NCBI GenBank assembly: GCA_036822055.1 | Contig: DAISIK010000001.1 | Span: 72,371-136,370 of the forward strand | Length of the DNA: 64,000 nucleotides | From: DAISIK01 sp036822055 | GTDB taxonomy: Bacteria; Verrucomicrobiota; Verrucomicrobiia; Opitutales; Puniceicoccaceae | Direction: 5' to 3' | Shown: positions 1 to 8,581 of the stretch, piece by piece | Position numbering within the stretch: the first letter of the stretch is position 1 | Layout of the letters: each line of letters starts with the position of its first letter | The notes under the pieces: model-generated | What the model was told of the DNA's origin: nothing | The model's database searches: none | What the model saw: only the letters and a program-made list of their open reading frames with translations | Position numbers and translations under genes: made by a program

Positions 1-348
1 GAGCTGGCTGCCCGCAGGCTTCTCCTCTCAGCCATTCCAATTGCCGAGGGTGGACTGGCTCTCGCTGCCTCCCGTCTTGCCATCCACGGCAACCTCGGTC
101 TTGACCTTACCCTTCAATCACCCCTCCAACCCATACGGGCGTGGTTTTCCGAGACTCCCGGATTCCTCGTCGAAGCCCGGCCTTCCCATCGCTCGGAAAT
201 CGAAGATCTCCTCCACGCTTCAGGTGTCTCCTGGCAGCGCCTCGGCCAAACCGGGGGCTCTTCCATTTCTTTTGAGGGCCTTCTCGAAGTTTCTGTCTCC
301 GAAGTAGCCCCCGCCTACCACAACTCCCTTCGCGAACAACTGACCTAA
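1..348 (+). CDS. purL: Phosphoribosylformylglycinamidine synthase, 3' end (partial)
   Basis: Open reading frame entering from the left edge in frame 1 and ending TAA at 346-348, about 115 codons. The residues near the start (IAEGGLALAA) match the conserved 'EGGL' segment of the C-terminal AIR-synthase-like domain of PurL, and the tail has the usual FSETPG-like strand. PurL converts FGAR, ATP and glutamine-derived ammonia to FGAM in the cytoplasm. The gene lies 12 bases upstream of purM in an unbroken run of purine genes, which supports the call. The active-site part lies outside the window, so the size class of PurL cannot be judged; since the amidotransferase and a PurS-like region are on a separate gene downstream, a small PurL of the PurLQS type is expected (inference). 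Confidence 0.85.
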   Translation, partial: ELAARRLLLSAIPIAEGGLALAASRLAIHGNLGLDLTLQSPLQPIRAWFSETPGFLVEARPSHRSEIEDLLHASGVSWQRLGQTGGSSISFEGLLEVSVSEVAPAYHNSLREQLT

Positions 349-360
349 CTGATCTCCCCT

Positions 361-1413
361 ATGCCCAAACTGGATTACTCAGCCGCTGGCGTTGATATCG
401 ATGCCGGAAACCGGACTGTCGAGCTCATCAAACAAACCGTTGCCCGCACCCACCGACCGCAGGTTCTCGCAGGGATCGGCAGTTTTGGTTCCTTCTTTGA
501 CCTCTCTGCCCTGCTCCAACAATACCGCCGACCAGTCATGGTCCAGAGCATTGACGGAGTCGGTACCAAGGTCACGGTTGCCAGAATGGCCCAGAGCTAC
601 CGCAGCCTCGGGCACGATGTCGTTAGCGCTTGTTGTAACGACATCATCGTCCACGGAGCCGCTCCACTCACCTTTCTCGATTACATCGCCAACCAGAAGC
701 TTGTCCCCGAGGTGGTCGCCGAAATCGTTTCAGGCATGGCCGAAGCATGCCTCGAAAATGGCATCTCTTTGGTAGGGGGAGAGACCGCCGAAATGCCCTC
801 CACCTACCAGCCTTCCGAACACGATCTCGTTGGCGTCATCACCGGAGTTGTCGAATATGAGAAAATCATCGATGGACGGGCGGTTCTTCCCGGTCAGGCC
901 GTCATCGGGATCCACTCAAGCGGACTGCACACCAATGGCTACTCTTTAGCGCGGAAGGTATTTTTCGAGGTTGGCAACTTTTCCCTCGAAACCGTCCTCC
1001 CCGAGCTCGGGGCACCCTTGGGCGAAGTCCTCCTCAGGCCTCACCTCAATTACACCCGGCCAATCCACGCCCTCCTCGAAAAGGATTTCCCGATCACCTC
1101 GATCGCTCACATTACTGGTGGTGGCTTGCTGGAAAACATCCCTCGCGTTCTCCCCCCGCAGACCCGTGTCGAGCTCGACCTCTCCTCTTGGCAAGTTCCG
1201 CCGGTTTTTCAATTGATCGGCCAACTTGCCCAACTCGAACCCTCAGATCTTTTTCGAACCTTCAACATGGGGATCGGGATGACCGTCATTTGTCCCCCCG
1301 AGACCGCTCCGTCGGCCATCTCCGCCATTGAGAACAGTGGTCCCTTTACCGCCAGCCTGATTGGAAAAACCGCCTCTGGAAACCGGGAAGTCAGGCTCCT
1401 CCCTCAAGCTTAG
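361..1413 (+). CDS. purM: Phosphoribosylformylglycinamidine cyclo-ligase (AIR synthetase)
   Basis: Full-length PurM, 350 residues, the usual family length. It closes FGAM to aminoimidazole ribotide using ATP, the step after PurL. Visible motifs in order are GIGSFG (about 38), DGVGTK (about 66), the metal/ATP segment CNDI (about 96), GGETAEMP (about 139), SSGLHTNGYS (about 186), ITGGGLLENIPR (about 252) and FNMGIGM (about 303). The ATG at 361 is the natural start, 12 bases after the purL stop, and no upstream in-frame alternative is needed. It is followed 10 bases later by purQ, so it is surely cotranscribed. Nothing unusual in sequence. Confidence 0.97.
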   Translation: MPKLDYSAAGVDIDAGNRTVELIKQTVARTHRPQVLAGIGSFGSFFDLSALLQQYRRPVMVQSIDGVGTKVTVARMAQSYRSLGHDVVSACCNDIIVHGAAPLTFLDYIANQKLVPEVVAEIVSGMAEACLENGISLVGGETAEMPSTYQPSEHDLVGVITGVVEYEKIIDGRAVLPGQAVIGIHSSGLHTNGYSLARKVFFEVGNFSLETVLPELGAPLGEVLLRPHLNYTRPIHALLEKDFPITSIAHITGGGLLENIPRVLPPQTRVELDLSSWQVPPVFQLIGQLAQLEPSDLFRTFNMGIGMTVICPPETAPSAISAIENSGPFTASLIGKTASGNREVRLLPQA

Positions 1414-1423
1414 GACGACGCCC

Positions 1424-2692
1424 ATGTTTCGCATCGCCATCATTGTTTTTCCCGGGAGTAATTGCGAGACCGAGTCTGCCGCCGCCATCCGCCGGGCCGG
1501 CATGGAGCCGGTTGAGTTCCTCTGGAACGGTCCCACTGAAACCCTGCAATCCTGCGACGGGTTTTTCCTCGTCGGCGGTTTTTCCTACGAGGACCGCTCT
1601 CGTGCCGGCATCATTGCCTCCCTCGACCCCGTCATCCAAACCATTCGCGATGCCGCCGATTCAGGGAAACCCGTTCTCGGAATCTGCAACGGTGCCCAGA
1701 TTCTCGTCGAGACCGGTATCGTCCCCGGCACCGGGTCGATCTCCGCAGCCCTCGCTGCCAACCAGAGGCTTCACCGCGGTCAGGTCGTTGGTCACGGTTT
1801 TTTCAATACATGGGTGAACCTAGGGCTGGCCTGCCCGCCCCCTGCCTGCGCCTTCACCCGTCTCTTTCCTCCACAGACCAACCTGAGTGTCCCTATCGCC
1901 CACGCCGAAGGGCGCTTTGTCCTGCCTCCCGATCTTCTCCCGCTCCTCGAGGCCAACCAGCAGGTCGTTTTCCGCTACGTCGATTCAGCTGGCCACCCGG
2001 ACCCCGCCTTTCCGACCAACCCAAACGGCAGCGTTGCCAACATCGCTGCCCTGTCCAACCACCGGGGCAACGCGCTCGCCATCATGCCGCACCCCGAGCG
2101 CACCGCCGCCGGGGATCTTCTCTTCACTTCTCTTCGCGACTATCTCGAAGCTGGCTCCCCCACCCGAGACGGTGAGCTTCAGTGGCAGCCAGCTCCTGCC
2201 AGCGAGCCCCTGGCGTGGGTTCCCCAACCTCGGGAAACCCTCCTTCCCATCCATCTGATCATCACTGATAACGTCGCCGATTCGGTCGAACGCGCCCTGC
2301 AAAATCGGGGCTTTTCCCTATCCGTGGAGCGCCAGGTCGTCTGGGGCCTTCAAATCGATCCCAGCCTCCACCAAGTCACCCTCGACCAGATTCATTCCTC
2401 CGGAGTCCTCTACAACTCCAACAAGGAATATCCTGTCACCAGTCCCTTTGCCCCGTCTTCCGACCATCAGGCAGTCCTCATCAGCGAACCAATGCTCGAC
2501 GTAGAAGCCCTCCGACGCTACCAAAACCTGCAGTCCCATTTCTCCATTCCCGGCCTTCAGGCACTTTCCCGCCGCACCTTTTGGAGACTATCCTTTCCCC
2601 AACCGGTAGATCCCCAAACCCTCTTCGAAATCGCCCTCACCCACATCTTTCACAACCCAGTTTCCGATAAGCTTTTCCGCCTCGCGCCTTGA
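1424..2692 (+). CDS. purQ: FGAM synthase glutaminase subunit PurQ fused to PurS-like C-terminal region
   Basis: 422 residues, against about 225-280 for ordinary PurQ. Residues 1-250 are a class I glutamine amidotransferase: N-terminal PGSNCE, nucleophile elbow GICNG with Cys88, and the His223/Glu225 pair in MPHPER. Residues from about 270 to the end do not belong to PurQ; they read like PurS, with a closing segment similar to the PurS end (helix, then HNPVSDKLF, compare family 'L(L/I)xNPVxExY'). The region is about 150 residues, roughly two PurS units, so a tandem PurS-dimer equivalent is possible. PurQ supplies ammonia and PurS bridges PurQ and PurL, so a fusion makes sense. The start at 1424 was chosen because the protein begins with the canonical PurQ strand and lies 10 bases after purM; an upstream ATG at 1361 would sit inside purM. 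Confidence 0.9.
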   Translation: MFRIAIIVFPGSNCETESAAAIRRAGMEPVEFLWNGPTETLQSCDGFFLVGGFSYEDRSRAGIIASLDPVIQTIRDAADSGKPVLGICNGAQILVETGIVPGTGSISAALAANQRLHRGQVVGHGFFNTWVNLGLACPPPACAFTRLFPPQTNLSVPIAHAEGRFVLPPDLLPLLEANQQVVFRYVDSAGHPDPAFPTNPNGSVANIAALSNHRGNALAIMPHPERTAAGDLLFTSLRDYLEAGSPTRDGELQWQPAPASEPLAWVPQPRETLLPIHLIITDNVADSVERALQNRGFSLSVERQVVWGLQIDPSLHQVTLDQIHSSGVLYNSNKEYPVTSPFAPSSDHQAVLISEPMLDVEALRRYQNLQSHFSIPGLQALSRRTFWRLSFPQPVDPQTLFEIALTHIFHNPVSDKLFRLAP

Positions 2693-3660
2693 AACCGTCG
2701 CTAAACTCCCTCCGTCCCCATCTCGCCGGAACCCTTGACCGCACTCACCTGAGGACTCCCGTCCTTCGAGGAAAGGTGCGCGACCTCTACCCCCTCGGGG
2801 AGGAAGTCCTCTTCATCTGCACCGATCGGCTGACTGGCTTCGATCGCTTCCTCACCCGTATCCCGCTCAAAGGCAGCATCCTTAATCAAACCAGTAGCTG
2901 GTGGTTTTCACAGACCGAGCACCTCATCCCCAACCACTTCCTCCACTCCCCCGCCCCCGCTGCCACCGTCGCCCGCCGGTGCGAAATGCTTCCCCTCGAG
3001 TTTGTCGTGCGCGGTTACCTCACTGGCACTACCGATACTTCCCTCTGGACCCATTACGCCAAGGGAATTCGGCGGTACTGCGACCAATCGATTCCCGATG
3101 GCCTCCGAAAGAATGATCCCCTTCCCGTCCCCATTCTCACCCCCACCACCAAATCCAAGGACCATGACCGACCCATCGGCGAGGCTGAGATCCTCTCCTC
3201 TGGCCTCATCTCTCCCGCCGATTGGGAGGTAGCCAGCTCCGCCGCCCTCGCCCTCTTCCGATTTGGCTCGGAAGTCGCCGCCGAGCGCGGTCTTGTTCTC
3301 GTCGATACCAAATACGAGTTCGGGAAACTTCCCGATGGCACCATCATTCTGGCCGACGAAATCCACACTCCCGATTCCAGTCGGTACTGGATCGCTTCCA
3401 CCCTCGAAGAACGCCTCTCCCAGGGTCTCGAGCCGGAGAATATCGACAAGGAAATCATCCGCCTTTGGTATCGCGAACACTGCGATCCCTACGTTGATGT
3501 GAACCTGCCAAAACTCCCTGACGAACTGATTCTCGAGCTGTCTGCCCGCTACCTCCAGCTCTTCGCCATGATCACCGGGCAACCCTTTCCCCTGCCAGCT
3601 CCGACTCAGGATCCCGAAGCGGTCCTCGCCGCCACCCTCCGTGCCCAAAATATCCTCTAG
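2689..3660 (+). CDS. purC: SAICAR synthetase
   Basis: 323 residues, the longer eukaryote-like PurC class rather than the about 240-residue bacterial class. It joins CAIR and aspartate with ATP. The N-terminal GKVRDLY motif, DRLTGFDR, the EFVVRGYLTGT segment, and the later DTKYEFG and ADEIHTPDSSRY motifs are all present, marking ATP and substrate binding. The start is a TTG at 2689 that overlaps the purQ stop (TTGA), a translational coupling arrangement; the GKVRDLY motif then falls near residue 28 as expected. No ATG lies close enough upstream of the conserved block. Confidence 0.95.
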   Translation: MKPSLNSLRPHLAGTLDRTHLRTPVLRGKVRDLYPLGEEVLFICTDRLTGFDRFLTRIPLKGSILNQTSSWWFSQTEHLIPNHFLHSPAPAATVARRCEMLPLEFVVRGYLTGTTDTSLWTHYAKGIRRYCDQSIPDGLRKNDPLPVPILTPTTKSKDHDRPIGEAEILSSGLISPADWEVASSAALALFRFGSEVAAERGLVLVDTKYEFGKLPDGTIILADEIHTPDSSRYWIASTLEERLSQGLEPENIDKEIIRLWYREHCDPYVDVNLPKLPDELILELSARYLQLFAMITGQPFPLPAPTQDPEAVLAATLRAQNIL

Positions 3661-3736
3661 GCCCTGGAGCCCCTAATCCACTCCCCAGGTTGGCCCTTAC
3701 CCCTCCAGCCAGCCCGCTCCCTACCCGATACCCATC

Positions 3737-5659
3737 ATGAGTGAACCCATCAAACACGAATGCGGCCTGGCTATCATCCGCCTCCGCCAACCCCTCGAGT
3801 ACTATTACGAGAAGTACGGCACCCCTCTTTGGGGATTCTACAAACTCTTCCTCCTCATGGAGAAACAACACAACCGGGGACAGGATGGTGCAGGGGTGGG
3901 GGCCGTCAAACTCGGAGTCTCCCCCGGCCAGGCCTTCATGTTCCGCGAACGAAGCATCAAATCCAACCCCCTCGACCGAATCTTCAAGAGGCTGCTCGGA
4001 GACTACGAACGAAAGGTCTCCAGCGGAGACATTCATCCAGAATTTATCTCAACGGTTCGCGAGAATTTCGATTTTGCCGCCGAGGCCCTCATCGGTCACC
4101 TGCGCTACGCCACCAGCGGAGGCTACAATCAAGGTGCTTGTCACCCCTACACCAGGCGCAGCAACTGGCCCACCCGCAACCTCATGCTCGCCGGGAACTT
4201 CAACATGACCAACACCCCCAGCCTCAACCAACGTTTGATTGAGCGCGGCCAGCACCCTATTTTTGGCACTGATACCCAGACCATTCTCGAGGAAATTGGT
4301 TTCCATCTCGACGAGGAACACGATCGCCTGTATCATTATTTCCGAGACGTCGAGGGGCTTGAGGGTGTGGCCAACAGCGCCCGCATTGCCAGAGAACTTC
4401 GCATCGAAAACATCATTCGCCCCGCCTCAGCTTCCTGGGATGGCGGCTACGCCATTGGCGGCCTTACTGGTAGCGGCGAGGCCTTTGCCACCCGCGACCC
4501 CTGGGGTATCCGCCCGCTCCACTACTTTATCGACTCGGAGGTCGTTGCCATCGCCTCCGAACGCGCTCCCCTCATGACGGTTTTCGACCGCAAGGTCTCG
4601 GAAGTGGAAGAGATTCCGCCCGGTCAATGCCTAATCATTGACCGAGCGGCCGAAACCCGATTTGCCACCGTCCGTCCACCCCAGGCCAAATCCAGCTGTA
4701 CCTTCGAGCGGATCTACTTCTCCCGCGGCAACGACCCCGAAATCTACGCCGAACGCAAGCGCCTCGGCGCCGCCCTCGTTCCCCGGGTCATCGAGTCTAT
4801 CGGAGACAACTTCGAGGATGTCGTCTTTTCGTACATCCCCAATACAGCCGAGATTGCCTACTACGGCTTCATGCAGCAAATCCGTTCCTACCGCCGCCGA
4901 CAGGTCAAAGAGGAGATCCTCCAGGCAGCCGCCGAGAATCGGATCAGCCCAGAGCTGCTCGATCGGGTGATTATGGGCTCCTGGCCAATCTCCGAGAAGG
5001 TTGCCCATAAAGACATCAAACTTCGCACCTTCATCACTCAGGAGAAAGAACGCACCCACCTCGCCTCCCACGTCTACGACATCTCCTACGGAACCGTTGA
5101 GCCCGGACAAACCCTCGTCTGTCTCGACGACTCCATCGTTCGCGGCACTACCCTCCGCCGATCCATCATCCAAATCCTCTCCCGACTCAAGCCGCGGCAC
5201 ATCCTCATCGCCTCCACTGCTCCCCAGATCCGCTACCCCGATTGCTACGGGATCGACATGTCCCAACTCGGCAAGTTCATCGCCTTTCAAGCGGCCGTCG
5301 CCCTCCATCAGGTTGCGGGACACAGTCACATCCTCTCCGAGATCTACGAAGCTTGCCTTGCCCAGCAGGATCAACCCCTCGACCAACCGATTCCCAACCA
5401 GGTACGGAGACTCTACTCCTCGTTCTCCGAAGCCCAGATCTCAGCCAAGGTCGCCGAGCTCATCACCCCCGAGATTCCCGACTGGGACGGCCGGGTCTCC
5501 ATCCTTTACCAAACCATTCCCGACCTCCTCTCCGCCCTGCCCGAACACACCGGCTCGTGGTATTTCACCGGAGAGTACCCCACCCCCGGAGGCTTTCACG
5601 CCCTCAACAACGCCTTCATCAATTTTTACGAGAACCGCATCTCGGCCCGTAGCTATTGA
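3737..5659 (+). CDS. purF: Amidophosphoribosyltransferase (PurF), long variant
   Basis: 640 residues, longer than the usual 470-510. It carries the Ntn-type glutaminase domain (ECGLA near the N-terminus, Cys9 becoming the nucleophile after removal of a short propeptide; RGQDGAG; GHLRYAT; GNFN) and a C-terminal phosphoribosyltransferase domain with the PRPP loop CLDDSIVRGTT at about 459-470. It transfers amide nitrogen to PRPP, the committed step of purine synthesis. The extra length is in insertions in the glutaminase half (about 60-110 and 190-230) and in a C-terminal tail with an aromatic-rich segment. Such long PurF proteins are known in Bacteroidetes and Verrucomicrobia. It lies 76 bases after purC and ends the run, facing obgE tail to tail. 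Confidence 0.93.
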   Translation: MSEPIKHECGLAIIRLRQPLEYYYEKYGTPLWGFYKLFLLMEKQHNRGQDGAGVGAVKLGVSPGQAFMFRERSIKSNPLDRIFKRLLGDYERKVSSGDIHPEFISTVRENFDFAAEALIGHLRYATSGGYNQGACHPYTRRSNWPTRNLMLAGNFNMTNTPSLNQRLIERGQHPIFGTDTQTILEEIGFHLDEEHDRLYHYFRDVEGLEGVANSARIARELRIENIIRPASASWDGGYAIGGLTGSGEAFATRDPWGIRPLHYFIDSEVVAIASERAPLMTVFDRKVSEVEEIPPGQCLIIDRAAETRFATVRPPQAKSSCTFERIYFSRGNDPEIYAERKRLGAALVPRVIESIGDNFEDVVFSYIPNTAEIAYYGFMQQIRSYRRRQVKEEILQAAAENRISPELLDRVIMGSWPISEKVAHKDIKLRTFITQEKERTHLASHVYDISYGTVEPGQTLVCLDDSIVRGTTLRRSIIQILSRLKPRHILIASTAPQIRYPDCYGIDMSQLGKFIAFQAAVALHQVAGHSHILSEIYEACLAQQDQPLDQPIPNQVRRLYSSFSEAQISAKVAELITPEIPDWDGRVSILYQTIPDLLSALPEHTGSWYFTGEYPTPGGFHALNNAFINFYENRISARSY

Positions 5660-5678
5660 CCAAGGCCGTGCGTGCCCG

Positions 5679-6701
5679 CTACTCGTCCGCTGACGGCAAG
5701 GAAACTTCTCTCAAACGCTTCAAGGTATCGTGCAGGTCTGAAACGAGGGGCTCCAAGCCTTCCCCGTATCCTGCAGAGATGCGATAGACCTTCTCCCCGG
5801 TTGCCACCTCCAGACGGCGAGCCACCTCCTCTGCTCCGGGCTCATCCATCTTGTTTCCTGCGATCAGATAGGGACGCTCCGCCAGCTCCGCTTTGTAGGC
5901 ACGGACCTCCTCCCGGAGCACCTTAAAGTCCTCCACCGCATCCCTGCCGTCTCCCTCCGAAAGGTCGATCAGGTAGAGTTGGACCGGGCAACGTTCGATG
6001 TGTCTCAGAAACCGGTGACCCAAGCCACGGTTTTCCGCTGCACCGTCGATCAGGCCGGGCACGTCTGCCATACGCAATCTACGGTAACGATCGTCGTACT
6101 CAGTGTATCCAACCGATGGAGTCAGAGTCGTAAAAGCATAGGCTCCAATCTCTGGCTTTGCCTTGGTCAAGCGACTCAGCAAGGTCGATTTTCCCGCATT
6201 GGGAAACCCAACCAGTCCCACGTCAGCAATCACCTTCATCACCAAGCGGTAGGCGCCTTCCTCGCCTGGGGCTCCCTCGGTGAATTTTCGCGGACTCTGG
6301 TTAGTTGCCGTTTTAAAATGCACATTCCCCAGTCCTCCCTTCCCACCTTTGCAGATGACAAAGGTCTCCCCGTTTTCCAGCAACTCCTTCACCGTCTTGC
6401 CACTCTCCAAGTCGATCACCTCGGTTCCTTCCGGAAGGCGCAGCTCTACGCTCGCCCCGTTCTTCCCATGCCGCTGCCGACCCATCCCTCCACCACCATG
6501 GCGGGCTTTCCAATTTTTCTTAAAATGAAACGCCCGGAGATCGGCCACATTTTCATCACAGACCAGCACAACGTCACCGCCCCGCCCACCGTCTCCACCA
6601 TCAGGTCCTCCCTTGGGGATATACTTTTCGCGGCGAAAACTCATCCCCCCATCACCACCGTTCCCGGCTCGCAGGGTAACCTTGACGTCATCAAAAAACA
6701 T
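5679..6701 (-). CDS. obgE: GTPase Obg
   Basis: 340 residues. The first about 155 residues form the glycine-rich Obg domain (GGDGG, GGRGGDV, GGGGMG and similar repeats), followed by the G domain: P-loop GFPNAGKS, switch II DVPGLIDGA, and NKMD for guanine specificity. Obg is a ribosome-associated GTPase in large-subunit maturation and stress control. The poorly conserved C-terminal OCT domain is absent, as in many bacteria. It is convergent with purF (19 bases apart) and 62 bases downstream of a lipoprotein gene on the same strand. Confidence 0.96.
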   Translation of the reverse strand: MFFDDVKVTLRAGNGGDGGMSFRREKYIPKGGPDGGDGGRGGDVVLVCDENVADLRAFHFKKNWKARHGGGGMGRQRHGKNGASVELRLPEGTEVIDLESGKTVKELLENGETFVICKGGKGGLGNVHFKTATNQSPRKFTEGAPGEEGAYRLVMKVIADVGLVGFPNAGKSTLLSRLTKAKPEIGAYAFTTLTPSVGYTEYDDRYRRLRMADVPGLIDGAAENRGLGHRFLRHIERCPVQLYLIDLSEGDGRDAVEDFKVLREEVRAYKAELAERPYLIAGNKMDEPGAEEVARRLEVATGEKVYRISAGYGEGLEPLVSDLHDTLKRLREVSLPSADE

Positions 6702-6763
6702 TCACCACATTCCAGCGGATCGGGCTCCGCTCGCAACGTAAATCAATCGCCCCGCCAACCGTC

Positions 6764-7483
6764 CTATTCCCGATCCTCTCTCCAATCCCGAGACCTCGTC
6801 GAGGGTATCGCTTCGCCTCCACGCACCATCGCCTGCAGCTGATCACCTTCCGCGCGTTGGAGGTCGATCACCACGTCCCAGCCGAAGGACTCCGACTCCC
6901 GCCCACCCATCTTCAAATACAATGTCTGGTCAGAGAAAAAACCGGTCTCCAGCGGATAGTCTCCCTCCCGCCCCTTCAGCCGACTGATCTCGCCCGCGGC
7001 CAGAGCGTTCATGAACCGGGCATTCTGCTCATCGGCTCGCACCCCTGCCATCCTTGGATTTCCCGACAACTTCGCTTGATAGACCACCAAAACCGAGCCT
7101 GCGGCAACGTCCACTACCGCCAGATCAATCTCACCGAGAGTTCTTCCGGACTGATTGAAGTATTGCACCCTCGCCACCACCTCGTATCGGGGAGCGGGGA
7201 AACGCTTTTTCAACTCCACGAAACCCAATGCCTCGAGAACCGAACCCACCTTACCATAGTCAAAATTCAAACCCCGGATTGCCTCAGCATATCTATTCAG
7301 CAGCCTCTCCCGGTCTGCCTCAGCAGGCATCACAAACTGGGCTCGCTGGAGGGTTTCCTCGGGTGATTCGCTGCGGTCGACCGCCTCCTTCCCACAACCC
7401 GAGATCAGGAGACTAGCTACCACCACCATCACGAGTGCCAACCAACGGCCGGAGTCCCTCCGCATTAGTTCAAAGCTTTTCAT
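6764..7483 (-). CDS. Predicted lipoprotein of unknown function
   Basis: 239 residues. An N-terminal basic stretch, a hydrophobic helix and a lipobox LISGC (Cys at about 30) mark it as a lipoprotein exported by Sec and lipidated. The rest is a soluble domain with no motif I recognise; it has a predicted helical segment with EETLQRAQF and then a mixed alpha/beta part, including a KKRFPAPRYEVVARVQY strand. It lies upstream of obgE on the same strand and may be cotranscribed with it. Its 5' side faces the exported phosphorylase gene across 135 bases that presumably hold both promoters. Function not inferred. Confidence 0.75.
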   Translation of the reverse strand: MKSFELMRRDSGRWLALVMVVVASLLISGCGKEAVDRSESPEETLQRAQFVMPAEADRERLLNRYAEAIRGLNFDYGKVGSVLEALGFVELKKRFPAPRYEVVARVQYFNQSGRTLGEIDLAVVDVAAGSVLVVYQAKLSGNPRMAGVRADEQNARFMNALAAGEISRLKGREGDYPLETGFFSDQTLYLKMGGRESESFGWDVVIDLQRAEGDQLQAMVRGGEAIPSTRSRDWREDRE

Positions 7484-7618
7484 ATTCAGATAGCCGATAC
7501 CCCAATAGAAACAGCCAGTCGAGGGGCTTCCCTGTTAAACCTTTGTCATATTCCCCTCCTGCTCCTCATCCAAAGCTCCCAAGCCTCCTCTCTGGCATGA
7601 CACCTGCACCGTTCTGCC

Positions 7619-8581
7619 ATGATCCGTTCACTCCTAATCCTCAAGGGCCTCCTCGCCTCCTCCATCCTTTCCACCCTCCCTCAAGTTACCTTGGCCTCTG
7701 AACCCCCGCGCGATCCTTCCATCTTTATTGCCGTCGTCGGCGGCACCACCTTCGGTACGCCCGAAAAGTTTGGCGACGGTCTCGTCGAGAAAGAAGGCGA
7801 GTTTTCCTTCCAGACCAAGGCTGGACCCAGCCCGATAATCTATCGGATGCGGTATAAAGAGGTACCATTTTATTACATTCCAATCTACGGCATGGATTCC
7901 CGGAAACCCGGCGACCCTGAGTACGCCTACCACCTCCGGACCTGGACTGCCCTGTACGAGCTCGGCGTCACCCACGCCCTCAGTGGAGCCACTGCTGGCG
8001 GCATCAAACCAGAGTACGACTACGATGACATTTTCTTAATCGACGACTTCATGGAGTTTCGCACCTCGCGCCCAAACAATGTTCTCGAACTATCCGGCCA
8101 TCAACGCCCTGGCATCTTCCCAAACTTCGAAGCTCCCATCAGTCCCTCACTGCATCAGCTCCTCGTCGAAGAGTCGCATAAAAAGGCCAGTCAGGGATAC
8201 TCCGGGAAGATTTATCCCAATGGAGTGTTCTTTCAGTTTGCACCAGGTCGTTTCGAAAGTCCGGCCGAAATTCGGGCTATGGCTCAGTTGGGAGCCGACA
8301 TCACCAGCATGAATCAGGCAACCTGCATCATCTATGCTCGTCAGTTCGGCATCCGTTTCGCCTCCATTTGCTCGGTCTCCAATCCAGCTGTCGGGGTGCG
8401 ACCCTTCACCTTTGAGGAAATGCAACAGAGTGTCCAAAGGATCGCCGCCTTTGCTGTCCCTGTTGTTCTAGAGGTTATTGCTCGCATCCCGGAGGAGGCC
8501 ATGCAACCAGAGCCCAGCAGCACCGGCGACACTTTTGAGGGCTCCTACCTTAACCCCGAAGGAGAGACCACCGATGGCTGA
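7619..8581 (+). CDS. Exported purine nucleoside/methylthioadenosine phosphorylase-like protein
   Basis: 320 residues with a clear signal peptide (hydrophobic helix, residues 8-24, cleavage after about TLASEP). The mature part resembles the MTAP/PNP trimeric family: a GGTTFGTP segment near the N-terminus for phosphate, and the family block PGRFESPAEIR followed by LGADITSMN and ASICSVSNPAVGV, which match the canonical 'RFETPAEIR', 'GADVVGM' and 'ASICxVTNxAAG'. Family members split purine nucleosides with phosphate to base and (deoxy)ribose-1-phosphate. An exported version is unusual, since the usual enzyme is cytoplasmic. The gene overlaps the next one, an adenosine-deaminase-like protein, by 8 bases, so the two are likely cotranslated. 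Substrate (inosine, adenosine or MTA) cannot be settled from sequence. Confidence 0.8.
   Translation: MIRSLLILKGLLASSILSTLPQVTLASEPPRDPSIFIAVVGGTTFGTPEKFGDGLVEKEGEFSFQTKAGPSPIIYRMRYKEVPFYYIPIYGMDSRKPGDPEYAYHLRTWTALYELGVTHALSGATAGGIKPEYDYDDIFLIDDFMEFRTSRPNNVLELSGHQRPGIFPNFEAPISPSLHQLLVEESHKKASQGYSGKIYPNGVFFQFAPGRFESPAEIRAMAQLGADITSMNQATCIIYARQFGIRFASICSVSNPAVGVRPFTFEEMQQSVQRIAAFAVPVVLEVIARIPEEAMQPEPSSTGDTFEGSYLNPEGETTDG

Noticed and set aside
2908..3648. Minus-strand frame of 246 residues across purC
   Set aside because: It is a shadow of purC: Gly/Glu/Asp-rich composition with no motif.
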